DNA of 64,000 nt from Sweltsa coloradensis (taxonomy: Eukaryota; Arthropoda; Insecta; Plecoptera; Chloroperlidae). Shown here in pieces: positions 11,204 through 21,766 of the stretch. The position numbers and the translations under genes were made by a program. The notes under the pieces are model-generated. The model saw only the letters and a list, made by a program, of their open reading frames with translations. It had not been told where the DNA came from and ran no database searches. Location of the stretch: assembly GCA_024449915.1 (NCBI GenBank), contig JAMZAV010000917.1, positions 62,001 through 126,000 on the forward strand, in the 5' to 3' direction. How positions within the stretch are numbered: position 1 is the stretch's first letter; each line of letters starts with the position of its first letter.

Positions 11204-11711
11204 AATTATAACCACGGTTTCAGGGCCAAGCAAGTTAGGAGAAGTTTATTTTATTTGGAGATTATCTTTTTGTTTAGAGCTTATTACCACCCAGCAAGTA
11301 GCAGCTTTGGACGGAGGCCTACATCTAATTTTGAGTTGTGAATGTGGGGGGTGTAGGGTATGATTAATCTGTAGGATTTAGAGTTTGTCAAATTCAATTT
11401 AAAAATTTTATATCTTGTCTAAGGGTGCAAGCACAAAAAAAACTTGCCTAGATAGGGCCTAGGTATGAACTTTCTAAAACTAGGCTACCTTACAACATTT
11501 GAAACTTACAAACTCTGAGTACCTACTACCTTAGGCTAGAGAGGCTTATAAAGAAATAGGCCAAGGCCTACCCCTACAGAGAATGAATAGGCCTAAGAGA
11601 TGTTTAAAAAACTACATGCTCGTGAAAGCTTTGTTTCCCCAAAACTTGTTAGGTACCGGTATTGTAAGCCTACTCTAGATCAATAATACTGTGTCTTATT
11701 TTCTAACTCAG

Positions 11712-11918
11712 GCACCAGTAAACACTAAGTTGGGGACGACAGTGCGAACTTCTGAACACTTGGAAGATCTGCAGATTATTAGAAATAGAGGTACAAGGTG
11801 CCCAAGAAAATGGTTGGCTTCCGATCTGAATCATGACAAACTTTTTCCGCATCGTAACCTACCCAGGGACAACAAGGGACGCGCGACACAAACCAAGAAC
11901 ATCATGAAGACATCATAG
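11712..11918 (+). CDS. Possible terminal exon of unknown gene
   Basis: TTATTTTCTAACTCAG is a strong acceptor ending at 11711. An open frame follows (starts APVNTKLGTTVRTSEHLEDL) to a TAG at 11916-11918, and an AATAAA lies at about 12111 before a T-rich stretch. With the candidate exons at 10213-11203 it would complete a plus-strand gene. The basic, low-complexity tail matches no domain I know. Confidence 0.3.
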   Translation, partial: APVNTKLGTTVRTSEHLEDLQIIRNRGTRCPRKWLASDLNHDKLFPHRNLPRDNKGRATQTKNIMKTS

Positions 11919-12130
11919 ATCTAGCGGACTGAAACAATACAATAACTATGTGTCAAATGATATTTGCTTAACTGTTGGCTAGGGCCAAGATCAGGTAGGG
12001 AAACTAGGGACAAGTTTTTTTATAAATAATGTAAGGTACCGGTACCGTAAGTATGCCTATGTTTAATAGGCTTGTTTTAGATTAGATTTGATTTCAAAAT
12101 TATGTGTATTCAATAAATGACTTGTCTTAG

Positions 12131-13160
12131 TTCATGTTGAAAACACTAGTACAATTTTTTTTATCTGTACTGTACTGATACCATATGCCCTAGATCTTTT
12201 GCAGTTCATAAAGGCACCTCGGCTTAGATATACAAGGCTGTGTATAATCTTACGTTTGAACGTAAAATTTACTGCAAATTTTAATCTTTAGTTGAGTGAT
12301 GTGATTGGTTGTTTTCATCACGTGATAAAATGTAAGAATTGTTGTTACTTGTAACGTTCAGTACCGGTATTCTGATTGGTCCCCCGTCACGTGATAGGCC
12401 TAGATGACCATAAAAATAGCAAACACCTTGGTCTTACGTTCAACCGTTGATTAAAGAAGGCTGGTTCAACATGTGTACGTTTCTATTTCAAATAAAGGAC
12501 TTTCACCCGAAACGGAATTTGAAGGGGGTAGTTTAGCCTACATTTGGGGCCTAAAATATTTCATAGCCCTAAATACCGGTTACGAGTATTACTATAGTAG
12601 TGGACATGAAAAAGCCCTACAAAACCTTTAGGCCCAGGTAACGTTTCTATTTAAAACAAATACCCTACCCATCAAAAAACATAAAGAAAAGAAAGTTTAA
12701 AAAAAACTCTTGCCAGGGATTTGAACCAACAAACCCTCGCACAGAAGTCAAACACGCTACCATCCTGCCACACCGCACTTTGATAGTAACTAATAAGCCA
12801 CCTATAAACATGTTAGGTTGTTAGGCCTACCGGTACTTGTAAACTACCGGTAGTTGAACGTAAGAATAATTTATTGTCATTCTTACATTCAAACATAAGA
12901 ATAATTTTTTGCCATTATTACGTTTGAATTGAACATAAGAATCCTACACTCCGTAGATACAATGCTAAACTCATGGATATTTATAATGCTTCACTTTACA
13001 ACCTCATGCGGCCTGCCTAATGTAGAGAGGAAGCTACCGGTATGCTTAGGCCTACGGGAGGTGCAGTCAAAAGTTTTAAAAAGTAGTGCCACATTTCACT
13101 GTCATTTGATCGCCATGTTTTCTATTTACGTCTTGATTTTACTTACTAGGCCTAGGCCTA
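12131..13160. other. Non-genic, decayed repeats
   Basis: Contains a tRNA-like piece (12716-12785), degenerate copies of the CCTTTAACG palindrome (near 12490 and 12620), and A/T-rich inverted words such as TTACGTTTGAA near 12250 and 12925. TACCGGTA and TAGGCCTA palindromes are frequent. No supported gene. Confidence 0.4.
12716..12785 (-). mobile_element. tRNA-derived SINE head
   Basis: On the minus strand, TGGCAGGATGGTAGCGTG resembles an A box and GGTTCAAATCCC is a B box at tRNA-like spacing. The cloverleaf is imperfect, so this is a tRNA-derived repeat and not a tRNA gene. Confidence 0.45.
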
Positions 13161-13280
13161 CCAACCTTTTTCACTAAAATACTCCACCTACAAAACCTTT
13201 AACGTCGCTACTTTAAATATAAAGGACTTTCACCACAAAAGGACTTTCGTTTAAAATAGCGACGTTAAAGGTTTTGAAGT
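13161..13280. mobile_element. Palindromic mini-element, copy 1
   Basis: Perfect 20-bp inverted ends CAAAACCTTTAACGTCGCTA (13191-13210) and TAGCGACGTTAAAGGTTTTG (13257-13276) enclose about 46 bp that is itself partly palindromic. The left flank CTTTTTCACTAAAATACTCC is shared with copy 2 near 13806. There is no coding capacity. Copy 3 is split by the CR1 LINE (14488-14518 and 20952-21010). Confidence 0.6.
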
Positions 13281-13741
13281 CTTTTTTTGTTACTATAACA
13301 GCAAAAACGTGATGATTCTATTTTGGATTTTTTAATTATGTTCTTGTAAGGTGATTTGCAGTGAGCACAACATCTCAGCAGGTATGTTTAGGCCTAGACC
13401 GCGTCACTCCTCGCTACGTTTTTTCATTGTTTTTTTTTTAAATTGTCGATAAAAGTGGGTTTCCGCGTGTTTATTTTTAATTTGCTAGTGATTTTGCATG
13501 GTTTTGAACAACAACAAAAACAATTGGTGCAAAATAAGCCATTCCGTCATACTACCATTGTTCCGGCCCTACCTATTCAAGAGTTATTTAAGACTAGTTA
13601 AGAGTATTGTTGAGAGTCAGTTGAGAGAGTAGCTAGGCCTACTTCCAGTTCCCGTTTCTATCAAGATTTTACGCGAATGACGCCACATTCATATGCTGAA
13701 GAGCTTCGACCAAAATTGATGCATCTTTACGCGAAGTTTTT

Positions 13742-13967
13742 GGTACTCTTTCGGATGGTATGCCCCAACTTTACAACACTACGCCAACATGGCGGTCAGT
13801 ACTAACCTTTTTCACTAAAATACTCCACCTACAAAACCTTTAACGTTGCTAATTTAAAATATAAAACACTTCCAAAGGAAAAGTACTTTCGTTTGAAATA
13901 GCGACGTTAAAGGTTGAATTGTTTTTAATGGAAAAAAAAGTTGGGGCATACCATCCGAAAGAGTACC
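13742..13967. mobile_element. 226-bp GGTACT MITE with 8-bp duplication
   Basis: Terminal inverted repeats of about 30 bp begin GGTACTCTTTCGGATGGTAT. The target duplication AAGTTTTT is perfect (13734-13741 and 13968-13975). The interior contains copy 2 of the CCTTTAACG palindrome (about 13806-13915). An 8-bp duplication with GG ends fits Merlin better than hAT by the published end rules, but no transposase is present to decide. Confidence 0.75.
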
Positions 13968-14808
13968 AAGTTTTTTGTTAAAACTTGGAACCACGCCCTC
14001 AAAATTTTAAAGGCCTACCCTACCTTACGACTTTATGTGAACTGGGCATTAGAAGAGAAGAGTGTGGCAGATTCACAACGGCTTGGGAAATTTATCATTA
14101 CCGGCAGAACATAAAGTTAGCCTAGGCCTAGGTCCTACTCAGGCCTACCCTAGACCTATGGGTAGCCTACTTCTGTACTTGGCAAATCCCAACCTTTATA
14201 CACTAACGGAAAGGATTTCGGGTGCGCTCTTTTGGAAAATATCCTAGAACTAGCGCGGCGCACGGTACTTGTTCATTAACGGGACCCCCTCCAAAAAATG
14301 TAAAAATTCAGTAAAAACATTTTATTAGACAATCATAACTACTACCGGGTACATCTACTCCATCTGAGTTTCAGGAGGTCAGAAAAACACAATAACTTCG
14401 AACAAAGCCTCGAAAACATCCTTTCCGGCTACATACTTTGCGCCAGGAGTGACACGGCCTACGCTAACATAGGCCTACTCCACCTACAAAACCTTTAACG
14501 TCGCTATTTTGAATATAATTGGTTGGTATTTTTGGTATTTGGTTTCTTCCCCTACAAATGACTAAAGTCGGTGGTAGGTTTGTTTTCTCCTTCCTTCCTT
14601 CCTTCCTTCTTATTGTAATTCCATTTCCTTGTTCCTTCATACTTAGTCATTCCCCTTCTACATAGGGTAGGCCTATCCCTTCTTCTAGGCTTGCCTTATT
14701 CACTCTTCTCTAATCCTTTGCACTTATGCACTTTACATGCCCAGTTTCTTTCATCTTGCCCTTAGCTTCCCCTTTCTCTCTCTCTTCATATCCCATCATG
14801 GGCATGAT

Positions 14809-17800
14809 CTAGTCTTGCCTGTTCCCTAGACCCTGTTCAGGATTTACCTTCGGCAGCAGCTTCATTTGTTTCTTAAAGCCTTTAACGGTTTTCTCCTCCA
14901 CAACTCCCTCTGGTAAGCCATTCCATTCGACCACCGTTCTAGCCAGGAAGGAGTATCTGCCTATGTCTGTTGCCCATGCTCCCCTCTCATACTTCCACTT
15001 GTGATCCCCTCTGGCAACATAGTTTGCCCTCCTTAGTTGGCTATTTATTTCCCCCCAACCTTCATGAGCCCTGGTCACCCTATACATTTTCCCTAATCTG
15101 TCGATCCTTCTCCTATCCTCCAGCTTTTCCCATCCTAGATCCTGTACCATGGTTGTAACACTATCATATGTCCTTACAAGCTGCCCATTTATCACCTCCT
15201 CCTTCCACCTGTTACCCTTCCTTAGGACCCTTCTTGCCGCTCTTTTCTGCACTGCCTCAATTTCCTCTATTTCCCCTTTCCTATATGGATCCCATACAGA
15301 CCCAGCGTACTCTACAACAGGTCTTACCAACGTTTTATAAGCGTGCCCCTTTAATTCTCTACTGGCTCCTTTCAATGTTCGCATTACAAAGTTCAGACAT
15401 CTAAAACCCTTTTTCGTGGTAGCATTCACATGGACCTCCCAGCTTAGCTTACTCTGTAGCCATACTCCTAGGTATTTAAATTTCTCCACCTTCTCAAGAT
15501 CATTCCCCATTAATGAGTATCCATCCCCTAACCCTTGTACCTTCCTCTTCCTTGTAAATCTTATCCATTTGCATTTGTTTACGTTTAGGCTCATCTTATT
15601 CCCCACTACCCATTCACCAAGCCTATCCAATTATAAATATAAATCATTGGACTTTTTCACTGTTAGTTAACAAAATATTTATTTTAATGTGATATTTCGA
15701 TTTCTTTACAGAAATCTTTATCAAACAAAATTAACAATTAAAAAACCACAACAGACAGGACAAAAAACATTTCACAAAATATTATAAATATGGCTGTGCA
15801 TTAATACCAAATTATTAACAAAAAAGTTTATTATGAATTTAAATAAAAAAAAAAAACAGAACATTAAATTGTATTTTTATTTTTATTCATAAAAAACTTT
15901 TTTGTTAATAATTTGGTATTAATGCACAGCCATATTTATAATATTTTGTGAAATGTTTTTTGTCCTGTCTGTTGTGGTTTTTTAATTGTTAATTTTGTTT
16001 GATAAAGATTTCTGTAAAGAAATTGAAATATCACATTAAAATAAATATTTTGTTAACTAACAGTGAAAAAGTCCAATGATTTATATTTATAACGTTACTA
16101 CCTGTTATATAGTTTCATTTTTTATAATAAGCCTATCCAAGTCCTGTTTCAGGTCATCTACGTCCCCTACTACCTGATTATTCTGTAGATAACGCAGTCA
16201 TCTGCAAAAAGCCTTTACCTTCGCTCCCATTCTGTCTGCTATGTCATTAATGTATATTGCGAACAGAAGAGGACCCAGCACACTCCCCTGGGGCACCCCT
16301 GATGTCACTTCCACCTCGTCTGATAGGTCCACCCCCACCTTCACCCTCTGTCTTCTGTCATTGAGAAATTCCTTGATAGGTCATCTATGACCCCCTCCAG
16401 CTTCCCTATTAGTTTATCATGTGGAACCTTGTCAAAAGCTTTTTCGAAGTCAATGAACACTGCGTCCACTATTTCCCCTTTATCAAGTGAGCTACCAATG
16501 TCATTAACCAATCCCATGAGCTGCGTCTCGCATGAGTATCCCTTCCTAAATCCATGTTGGCTTTCATTCAGCCATTTTTTCTCCCTTATAATCCCCTTTA
16601 TATAATCCCCAACTACCCTTTCCATGATTTTTGACCCCACTGATGTCAAAGATATTGGTCTATAGTTTCCTAGTTTCCCCTTCTCCCCCCCTTTGTGAAC
16701 AGGTATCACAATTGCCTCTCTCCAACTGTCAGGCACCTCCCCTTTCTCAAGTGAAGCCTCAATTATATTACACATGTACAGTGCCGTCTCCCCCATTGCC
16801 AGTTGGAGAAAGTCTCCCGTGAGGCCATCATTACCCGGGGCCTTCCCTCTCTTTAGTGAGGCTATCACCTTAGTCACCTTATCAACGTTCACCGAGATTT
16901 CTTCACCTCCCCTTCCTTCCCTCAGTCCCTTGTTGTTGTTTTTATCTCTATCTTGGAAGACCTCAGCATAGTATTTATTAAGAGCCTCCGCTTTATCCTT
17001 ATTATCCACAAGTAGAGTGCCATTATCCCCTTTTAGAACTGGTAAGCCCCCTCTTTTTCCTCTCTTTCCCCTTACGTAGTTATACATCCTATTCCAGCTT
17101 CCCTGTTTATCCTCCTCATCCATCATGTTAGTCATATGCTTCTCCCATCTCTCCCTTTTAGTTCTAACTAGTTTCCTCTCGACCTCTTTAAAATTTTCTC
17201 TGTCTTCCTCATCCCTTGTTCTTCTATACTTATTGAATAGCTTCCTTCCCTTCTTCTTTAGTGCCCTTATATGAGTATTGTAGTAAGGAGGATCATCATT
17301 AGGTTTATATTCCCTGTTTGGTACCCAGTTTTCCCTGGCCTCCTTGCATAGTTCTACAAAACCACCCCACATTTCCTCTACACTCCCTCTCGCTTCTCTC
17401 CACCCTTGATATTTCTCCCTTAGGAATTCCCTAATGCTTTCTTTATCCGCCTTTTTGTACTTCCACGAAGTCTTTTTCTCCTCGTCATTCCTGGTTACTG
17501 CGCCCCCTTCAATCACTGCTAAAACTGCCTTATGATCACTTATACCGTTAATAACTGCACATTCAAGCCAGCAATCTGTAGGTCTTACCATAATCACATC
17601 CAGAAGATTCCCTCCACTCTTATTTTCTCTTGTGATTCCTTCTACAATCTGCTCAAATCCTTCATTTATTATTAAATTGGCCATCTTCTGTGCCTTACTT
17701 CCAGTGTTAACCACTCCCCCTTCCCACTTTACATTGGGCATATTTAAATCCCCTGCTATGATGATTTTATTATCCCCTCTGATCCTATCTCCAATTGCTG

Positions 17801-18335
17801 TTAGAATCGAGTAATCATTATTCCCTGGTGGCCTGTAGGCTGCCATTACCTCAATTTCCTTATTCCCTTCCATTATTTTAATTCCCATTAGCTCATTTAA
17901 ACTCTCCTTCCATGCTACTCTACCCTTAAGCTCAATTTTGCATCCCACCAGTAAGCCTCCCCCATGGCTATCCCTATCCCTTCTGAATACATTGTAACCA
18001 GTATGTCCAATTTCCTCATCTAGTATACTGTCGTTTAACCAAGTTTCAACGGCAACCACCACATCCGCATCATAAAGTTCAACCAATGTCCAGAATTCGA
18101 TCTGCTTCCCCTTAATACTCCTTGCATTCATGAGTAAGACCCTGATCGTTCCTTCCTTAACCTGCCCTAAGCAATCTAGGTTGTACTTGTTTCCGCTATC
18201 CAGTCCATGGATTTCCTTGTCATTATTACTAACTACTTCAAGAACCTTATTTCTCTCAAGATTCTTATCTCTCTTCAATCCATTATCACATGCATCTTCA
18301 TTATTCATATTTTTGTGGTATGCCCCATTTTGCAC
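14809..18335 (-). pseudogene. LINE ORF2: endonuclease-reverse transcriptase, disrupted
   Basis: The first 664-residue piece (18335-16341) carries an APE-type endonuclease (motifs MNARSIKG, VETWLND, AYRPPG, GDLNMPN, SDHKAV in order over roughly residues 65-275). The first half of the reverse transcriptase follows (GNYRPISLTS, then IDFEKAFDKVPH). A frame change near 16375 leads into VTSGVPQGSVLGPLLF. The catalytic FADD stretch is broken by one extra base in an A5 run (plus strand 16206-16210), with another shift just after it. After the 15631-16128 foldback, the thumb and C-terminal part continue in one frame (15630-14809, with NVNKCKW, KYLGV and EAVQKRAARR). The ORF cuts target DNA and primes reverse transcription in intact relatives. 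Confidence 0.85.
15631..16128. mobile_element. Snap-back element 1 with 12-bp duplication
   Basis: Two arms of about 213 bp (15631-15845 and about 15880-16092) are nearly perfect inverted copies. They are followed on one side only by a 36-base tail (16093-16128). The target duplication AAGCCTATCCAA is perfect (15619-15630 and 16129-16140). In the right-arm orientation, TTGATAAAGATTTC, TGTAAA and GAAAT(C/T)GAAA resemble a hammerhead core with stem II. This architecture recurs at 33395-33600. A Penelope-like origin is inferred. The insertion is younger than the LINE ORF2 it breaks. Confidence 0.65.
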
Positions 18336-18569
18336 TGCTAACCCCCTATCTTCCCTACTGTCATGTCCCGCTTCCCCATGCCCATAGTTCCTATTTCCCC
18401 TTTGTCTGTTTCCCTCTCCCCATTCTTCCCTTATCTCAATGCTCCCCTTGTTCCCTATGCCCTCATTTTCTCTTTCTTCCCATTCTTTCCCTCCCTTATC
18501 TACTTCCCTTATCTCTACGCTCCCCTTGTTCCCTTTGTCCTCGTTTTCTCTATCTTCCCATTCTTTTCC

Positions 18570-20699
18570 TCATGAGTGCCCCTCATTCCTGTTATGAGCC
18601 CTCCACCCTTCCACTTCCTGGAGAATAAATTCCCCCAACTTAAAACCCCCCTCTCTTGACAAGTGTACCCCGTCTATTTCTAGGTCCCCTACCCCAAACC
18701 TCCCTTCTGTGTCCATAAAGTAGGCCCCAGACTCTTCACACGCCTGCTCAATCCCCCCATTTATCTCCTCGATAACCCATTGGTTGGTATCCCTCCTCGG
18801 GAATATCCCCAAGACCATAATGACCTGTATTCCACTTCCTCCGACTTCCCTTACTACCCTTATCAGGCTCCTTATCTCCCTTCTTACTTCCTCCTTGTAT
18901 TTCCCTCCCCTTACCTTACGTATATCATTAGTCCCCACCAGGATAACCACCTCCCTGAAGTCTTTTTCCTCCCTGCCAGACCTGATTATTTTGCTAAGTC
19001 CCCTTATGGTTACTCCTCCATATGCCTCAACCCTAGCGCCCCTGCGCTCAAGGTAAGTAGACGCCCCTCTGATTAGGGAGTCCCCTAGTACCCAAATAGG
19101 CCTACTTGTTCTGCTGCTGTTGTTATTATTATTATAACTCGCTCCCTCTCCGGGCTTCCCTTCCTTCAGGTCACCTCTCGTTGCAACTGTCATGCTCCTC
19201 CCGGCTACTTTACCTATCCCTCCTCTTCCCCTCCCTCTTCCCATTAATGCCCATCCTCTCCCCTTCTCCACTCTACGTTCTTCGACAGGGTAGCACCCCT
19301 CTACCTCCCTCTGAGCCTCCTCTACCGGTGTTTCAGTGTTCTTCGTATCTTTTCCATTTGTTTCGTCTGCATTAGGGACCCCTTCCCTAGCCTCCCTATT
19401 GCTAATATTGGAGGTCTTTGCAAGAGCCCTTCCTCTCCCCCTTCCTCTCCCAGTTGCTATACCCCTAGTTCTCCTCATTGTCTCTAATCTGCCCATGGTT
19501 GCAGGCTCCCCTACTTTGATCCCCAGTTCTTCAGCTTTGTCGTGGGGTCTAGGCCTTCCTTCAACTATGCTGTTCAATGATAATCCCTTCCCCACTAACT
19601 TAAGTGTCTGCTCTTTACTCCCATTATCGATCAGTGGGCCCTCTCTCTCTCTCGCTGGTACGCTCACCTCCCCTTGTGCTTTATCACTCCTATCCTTTGT
19701 CACATCTCTTCCTATTATCCCACTTTGCTCTGCATCTATCTCATCCTCATGCGTACTGTCGCACCTACCCATTTCCGTAGTTGTCCTTCCTATCCCAAGG
19801 ATCTCACTTCTACCCTCCCGCTCAACGTTTTCATCGTTATCAACGTTGTCATCTCCATTATCCACCCTGCTCACTTCCTCGAGCTCCCCTTCCTCGAGCT
19901 CCCCCCTTGTTTGGATGTCTTCCATATCCTGCTTCTCTTCAGTTTTCCCCTTATCTTTCCCCCTTGCCCACTTCATATTCCTCCTTGGTCTCAGTTCCCT
20001 TGTCCTTGAATCCCTTCTCCTTCATGGCCTTTTCCTCCCTTCTAATAAGGTCCAACATTCTTGTTCTTTCTTCAATTTCCCTGAGTAATCTCCTTTCAAT
20101 CTCCCTTATCCAGTTCCCCTGGTCTAGTTGACTTGTTTCACTAGAGTCATTGCTCCTATCTGTTTCCTTCTGCTGCTTTATCTGCACCCGTCCTGGTTCC
20201 CCTTTTTCCCCAGTTGCTCTCTCATCCTTGTGTCCAGGCTCCTCCCCTTCTTCCCTAGGCCTTGTTATTCCGAGCCCCTTTTCCTTATCTAATCCCTTTT
20301 CCTTATCAAGCTCCTTTTCCTTATCATTCTTCTTCCCCCTCCCTGTCTCTCCCTTGCCCCCTTTGCTGGGTCATTTTTTCCCTTCTCTGTCCCTCCTTCC
20401 TTATCCATCCCTTCCTTACTGAGTAGGCCTACTCCTTCTGTTCCCTTACCCTTGTTCCTCTTATAAATCCCCAGGCACCCTTTGCACGTCCACTTAACTC
20501 CCTCTTGCCCCTTTTCCTCCGCTTCCCTATCCTTCTCTTCCATGGCCTTATACTCTTCCTGAGTCAGCCCTCCGCAGCTCGGGTGGAACCACTCCCTGCA
20601 TATATCGCAGTCTACTCCCTTGTTTTTACATTGCTTATCACAGACCTTGCACCCCTCCTGCCCAGATCTCCTTGACCTCCTATTCCTACCAGGAGCCAT
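18570..20699 (-). pseudogene. LINE ORF1: PHD finger and SGNH esterase, frameshifted
   Basis: The N-terminal piece (20699-20289) starts MAPGRNRRSRRSGQ. It has a cysteine-rich finger of PHD type (CKVCDKQC, CDICREWFHPSC, CKGC over residues 17-75), a fold that binds histone tails in other proteins. A charged linker is read in a second frame (20187-19951). The C-terminal 468-residue piece (19976-18570) ends in an SGNH-hydrolase domain with GDSLIRG, VGTNDIR and a late DGVHLS, the usual catalytic blocks. At least two frame changes separate the parts. CR1 ORF1 proteins with this layout are nucleic-acid chaperones with esterase activity in studied cases. Confidence 0.8.
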
Positions 20700-21533
20700 C
20701 TCTTGGGAAGGCCTACAACTGTTACTAAATAAACAACTGTTACTATTTACTTGAACTTAACCTATCTAGGGATCCCTTATCTAGGTCTAGTTCCCTACTA
20801 GAGTAGCCTAGGCCTTATTATTAAGCCACTTACTCTCTAAGTGCTAGGCCTACCCTTCTTAATAATCCCTTAATAATCCCTTTAATACCTTTATCCCTTT
20901 ACCCCAGGCCTCTAGCCTAGAAACCCTCTAGCCTCGAACCCTCCTGACTAGAATAAAGGACTGTCAATGGAAAAGTTCTTTCGTTTAAATTAGCGACGTT
21001 AAAGGTTTTGAAGGTTCATTTGGTGTCCGTGAACGTCAATGTCAGCTGCACGGCGACGATTGCTCTCATGTAGGCCTACGCGTTCCATTGGACTGTACTC
21101 GCCTGAGTAACGTTGAACGTGTGAGTCAAGTTCACTGTCAGAGTCATATTCATCTCCTCGCAAGTTGTATTATTTATCGTAAACAGAAATAAGTAAAAAA
21201 ACGACGACGGGGGGGACCAATTAACAAAAAACTGAGGGGGGTCCCGTTAATGAACAAGTACCCGGCGCACTGTAGCCAGCGGAAAGTTCAGCTAACCTAA
21301 CGAAAGTAATTTTGCAACGGAAAGGATTTCGGGTGCGTATGTTTTCATTGAAAAAAAAATGTTGGCACCCGCTAAGTAGGCCTACAGAAGTGCCGACCTA
21401 TGTAGAGCCTAGGCCTAGCATCTCGGGATCCCTTCCTCTTTCCACCAACAAGATATTTCATAGGCCTAGGCCTAGGCCCCTACGTACAAAAAGCCATTAT
21501 CTAGACCACACAAAGATAAGAGGCTAGTAGGCC

Positions 21534-21758
21534 GGTACTTATTCGGCTAGGGGGGTCCAACTTTTATATACACTGTAACGAAAAGGATTTCGGGTGCGCT
21601 CTTATCGATTGTATCCTAGAACTAGCGCGGCGCACTGTAGCCAGCGGAAAGTTCGGCTAACCTAACAAAAGTACACCTTTAACATAAGTAGTAACACGGC
21701 AATATAGCAGTGTTAACAGTGTATATAAAAGTTGGACCCCCCTAGCCGAATAAGTGCC
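21534..21758. mobile_element. Intact 225-bp GGTACTT MITE
   Basis: 43-bp inverted ends with one mismatch begin GG(T/C)ACTTATTCGGCTAGGG. The target duplication AGTAGGCC is perfect (21526-21533 and 21759-21766). The interior has no open frame. It is the reference for the split copy at 14174-21375. The superfamily is inferred as Merlin-like from GG ends and 8-bp duplication, with hAT as the alternative. Confidence 0.8.
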
Positions 21759-21766
21759 AGTAGGCC

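Larger units (their letters stand above)
14519..20951 (-). mobile_element. Full-length CR1-type LINE, broken
   Basis: A 6.4-kb minus-strand non-LTR retrotransposon. From its 5' end (20951): leader, ORF1 (20699-18570) with PHD-like finger and SGNH esterase, ORF2 (18335-14809) with APE endonuclease and reverse transcriptase, and a 3' region ending near a tetranucleotide run (AAGG on the minus strand, about 14587-14609). PHD plus esterase in ORF1 is typical of CR1-group LINEs. Both ends are pinned by the split host palindrome, so the 5' end is not truncated. Frameshifts and a foldback insertion make it inactive as it stands. Confidence 0.85.
14488..21010. mobile_element. Palindromic mini-element copy 3, split by the LINE
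   Basis: The left half is CAAAACCTTTAACGTCGCTA and onward to about 14518. The right half runs from about 20952 to TAGCGACGTTAAAGGTTTTG. Set against copies 1 and 2, the two halves join at AATATAA / AATAAAGGAC, which places the LINE insertion point within a few bases. Whether the palindrome is its own element or a conserved core of the GGTACT family is open, because copy 2 also lies inside such an element. Confidence 0.6.
14264..21262. mobile_element. Inner GGTACTTG element carrying 7 kb of nested insertions
   Basis: About 26-bp inverted ends begin GGTACTTGTTCATTAACGGG on both sides. The target duplication CGGCGCAC is perfect (14256-14263 and 21263-21270). Without its nested contents (CR1 LINE, about 6.4 kb) the element would be about 0.57 kb. 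It shares the GGTACTT start with the MITE it landed in, but not the rest of the repeat. Confidence 0.75.
14174..21375. mobile_element. Outer GGTACTT MITE copy, split by a 7-kb insertion
   Basis: The left part (to 14263) and right part (from 21263) match the intact 225-bp MITE at 21534-21758. Shared words are AAAGGATTTCGGGTGCGCTC and ATCCTAGAACTAGCGCGGCG on the left, and TGTAGCCAGCGGAAAGTTC on the right. The copy is interrupted exactly at a duplicated CGGCGCAC. Its outer ends are decayed, so the limits are approximate. Confidence 0.6.

Noticed and set aside
14970..20422. Many plus-strand frames opposite the LINE, some over 100 residues
   Set aside because: They are serine- and proline-rich shadows of the purine-rich LINE coding strand.
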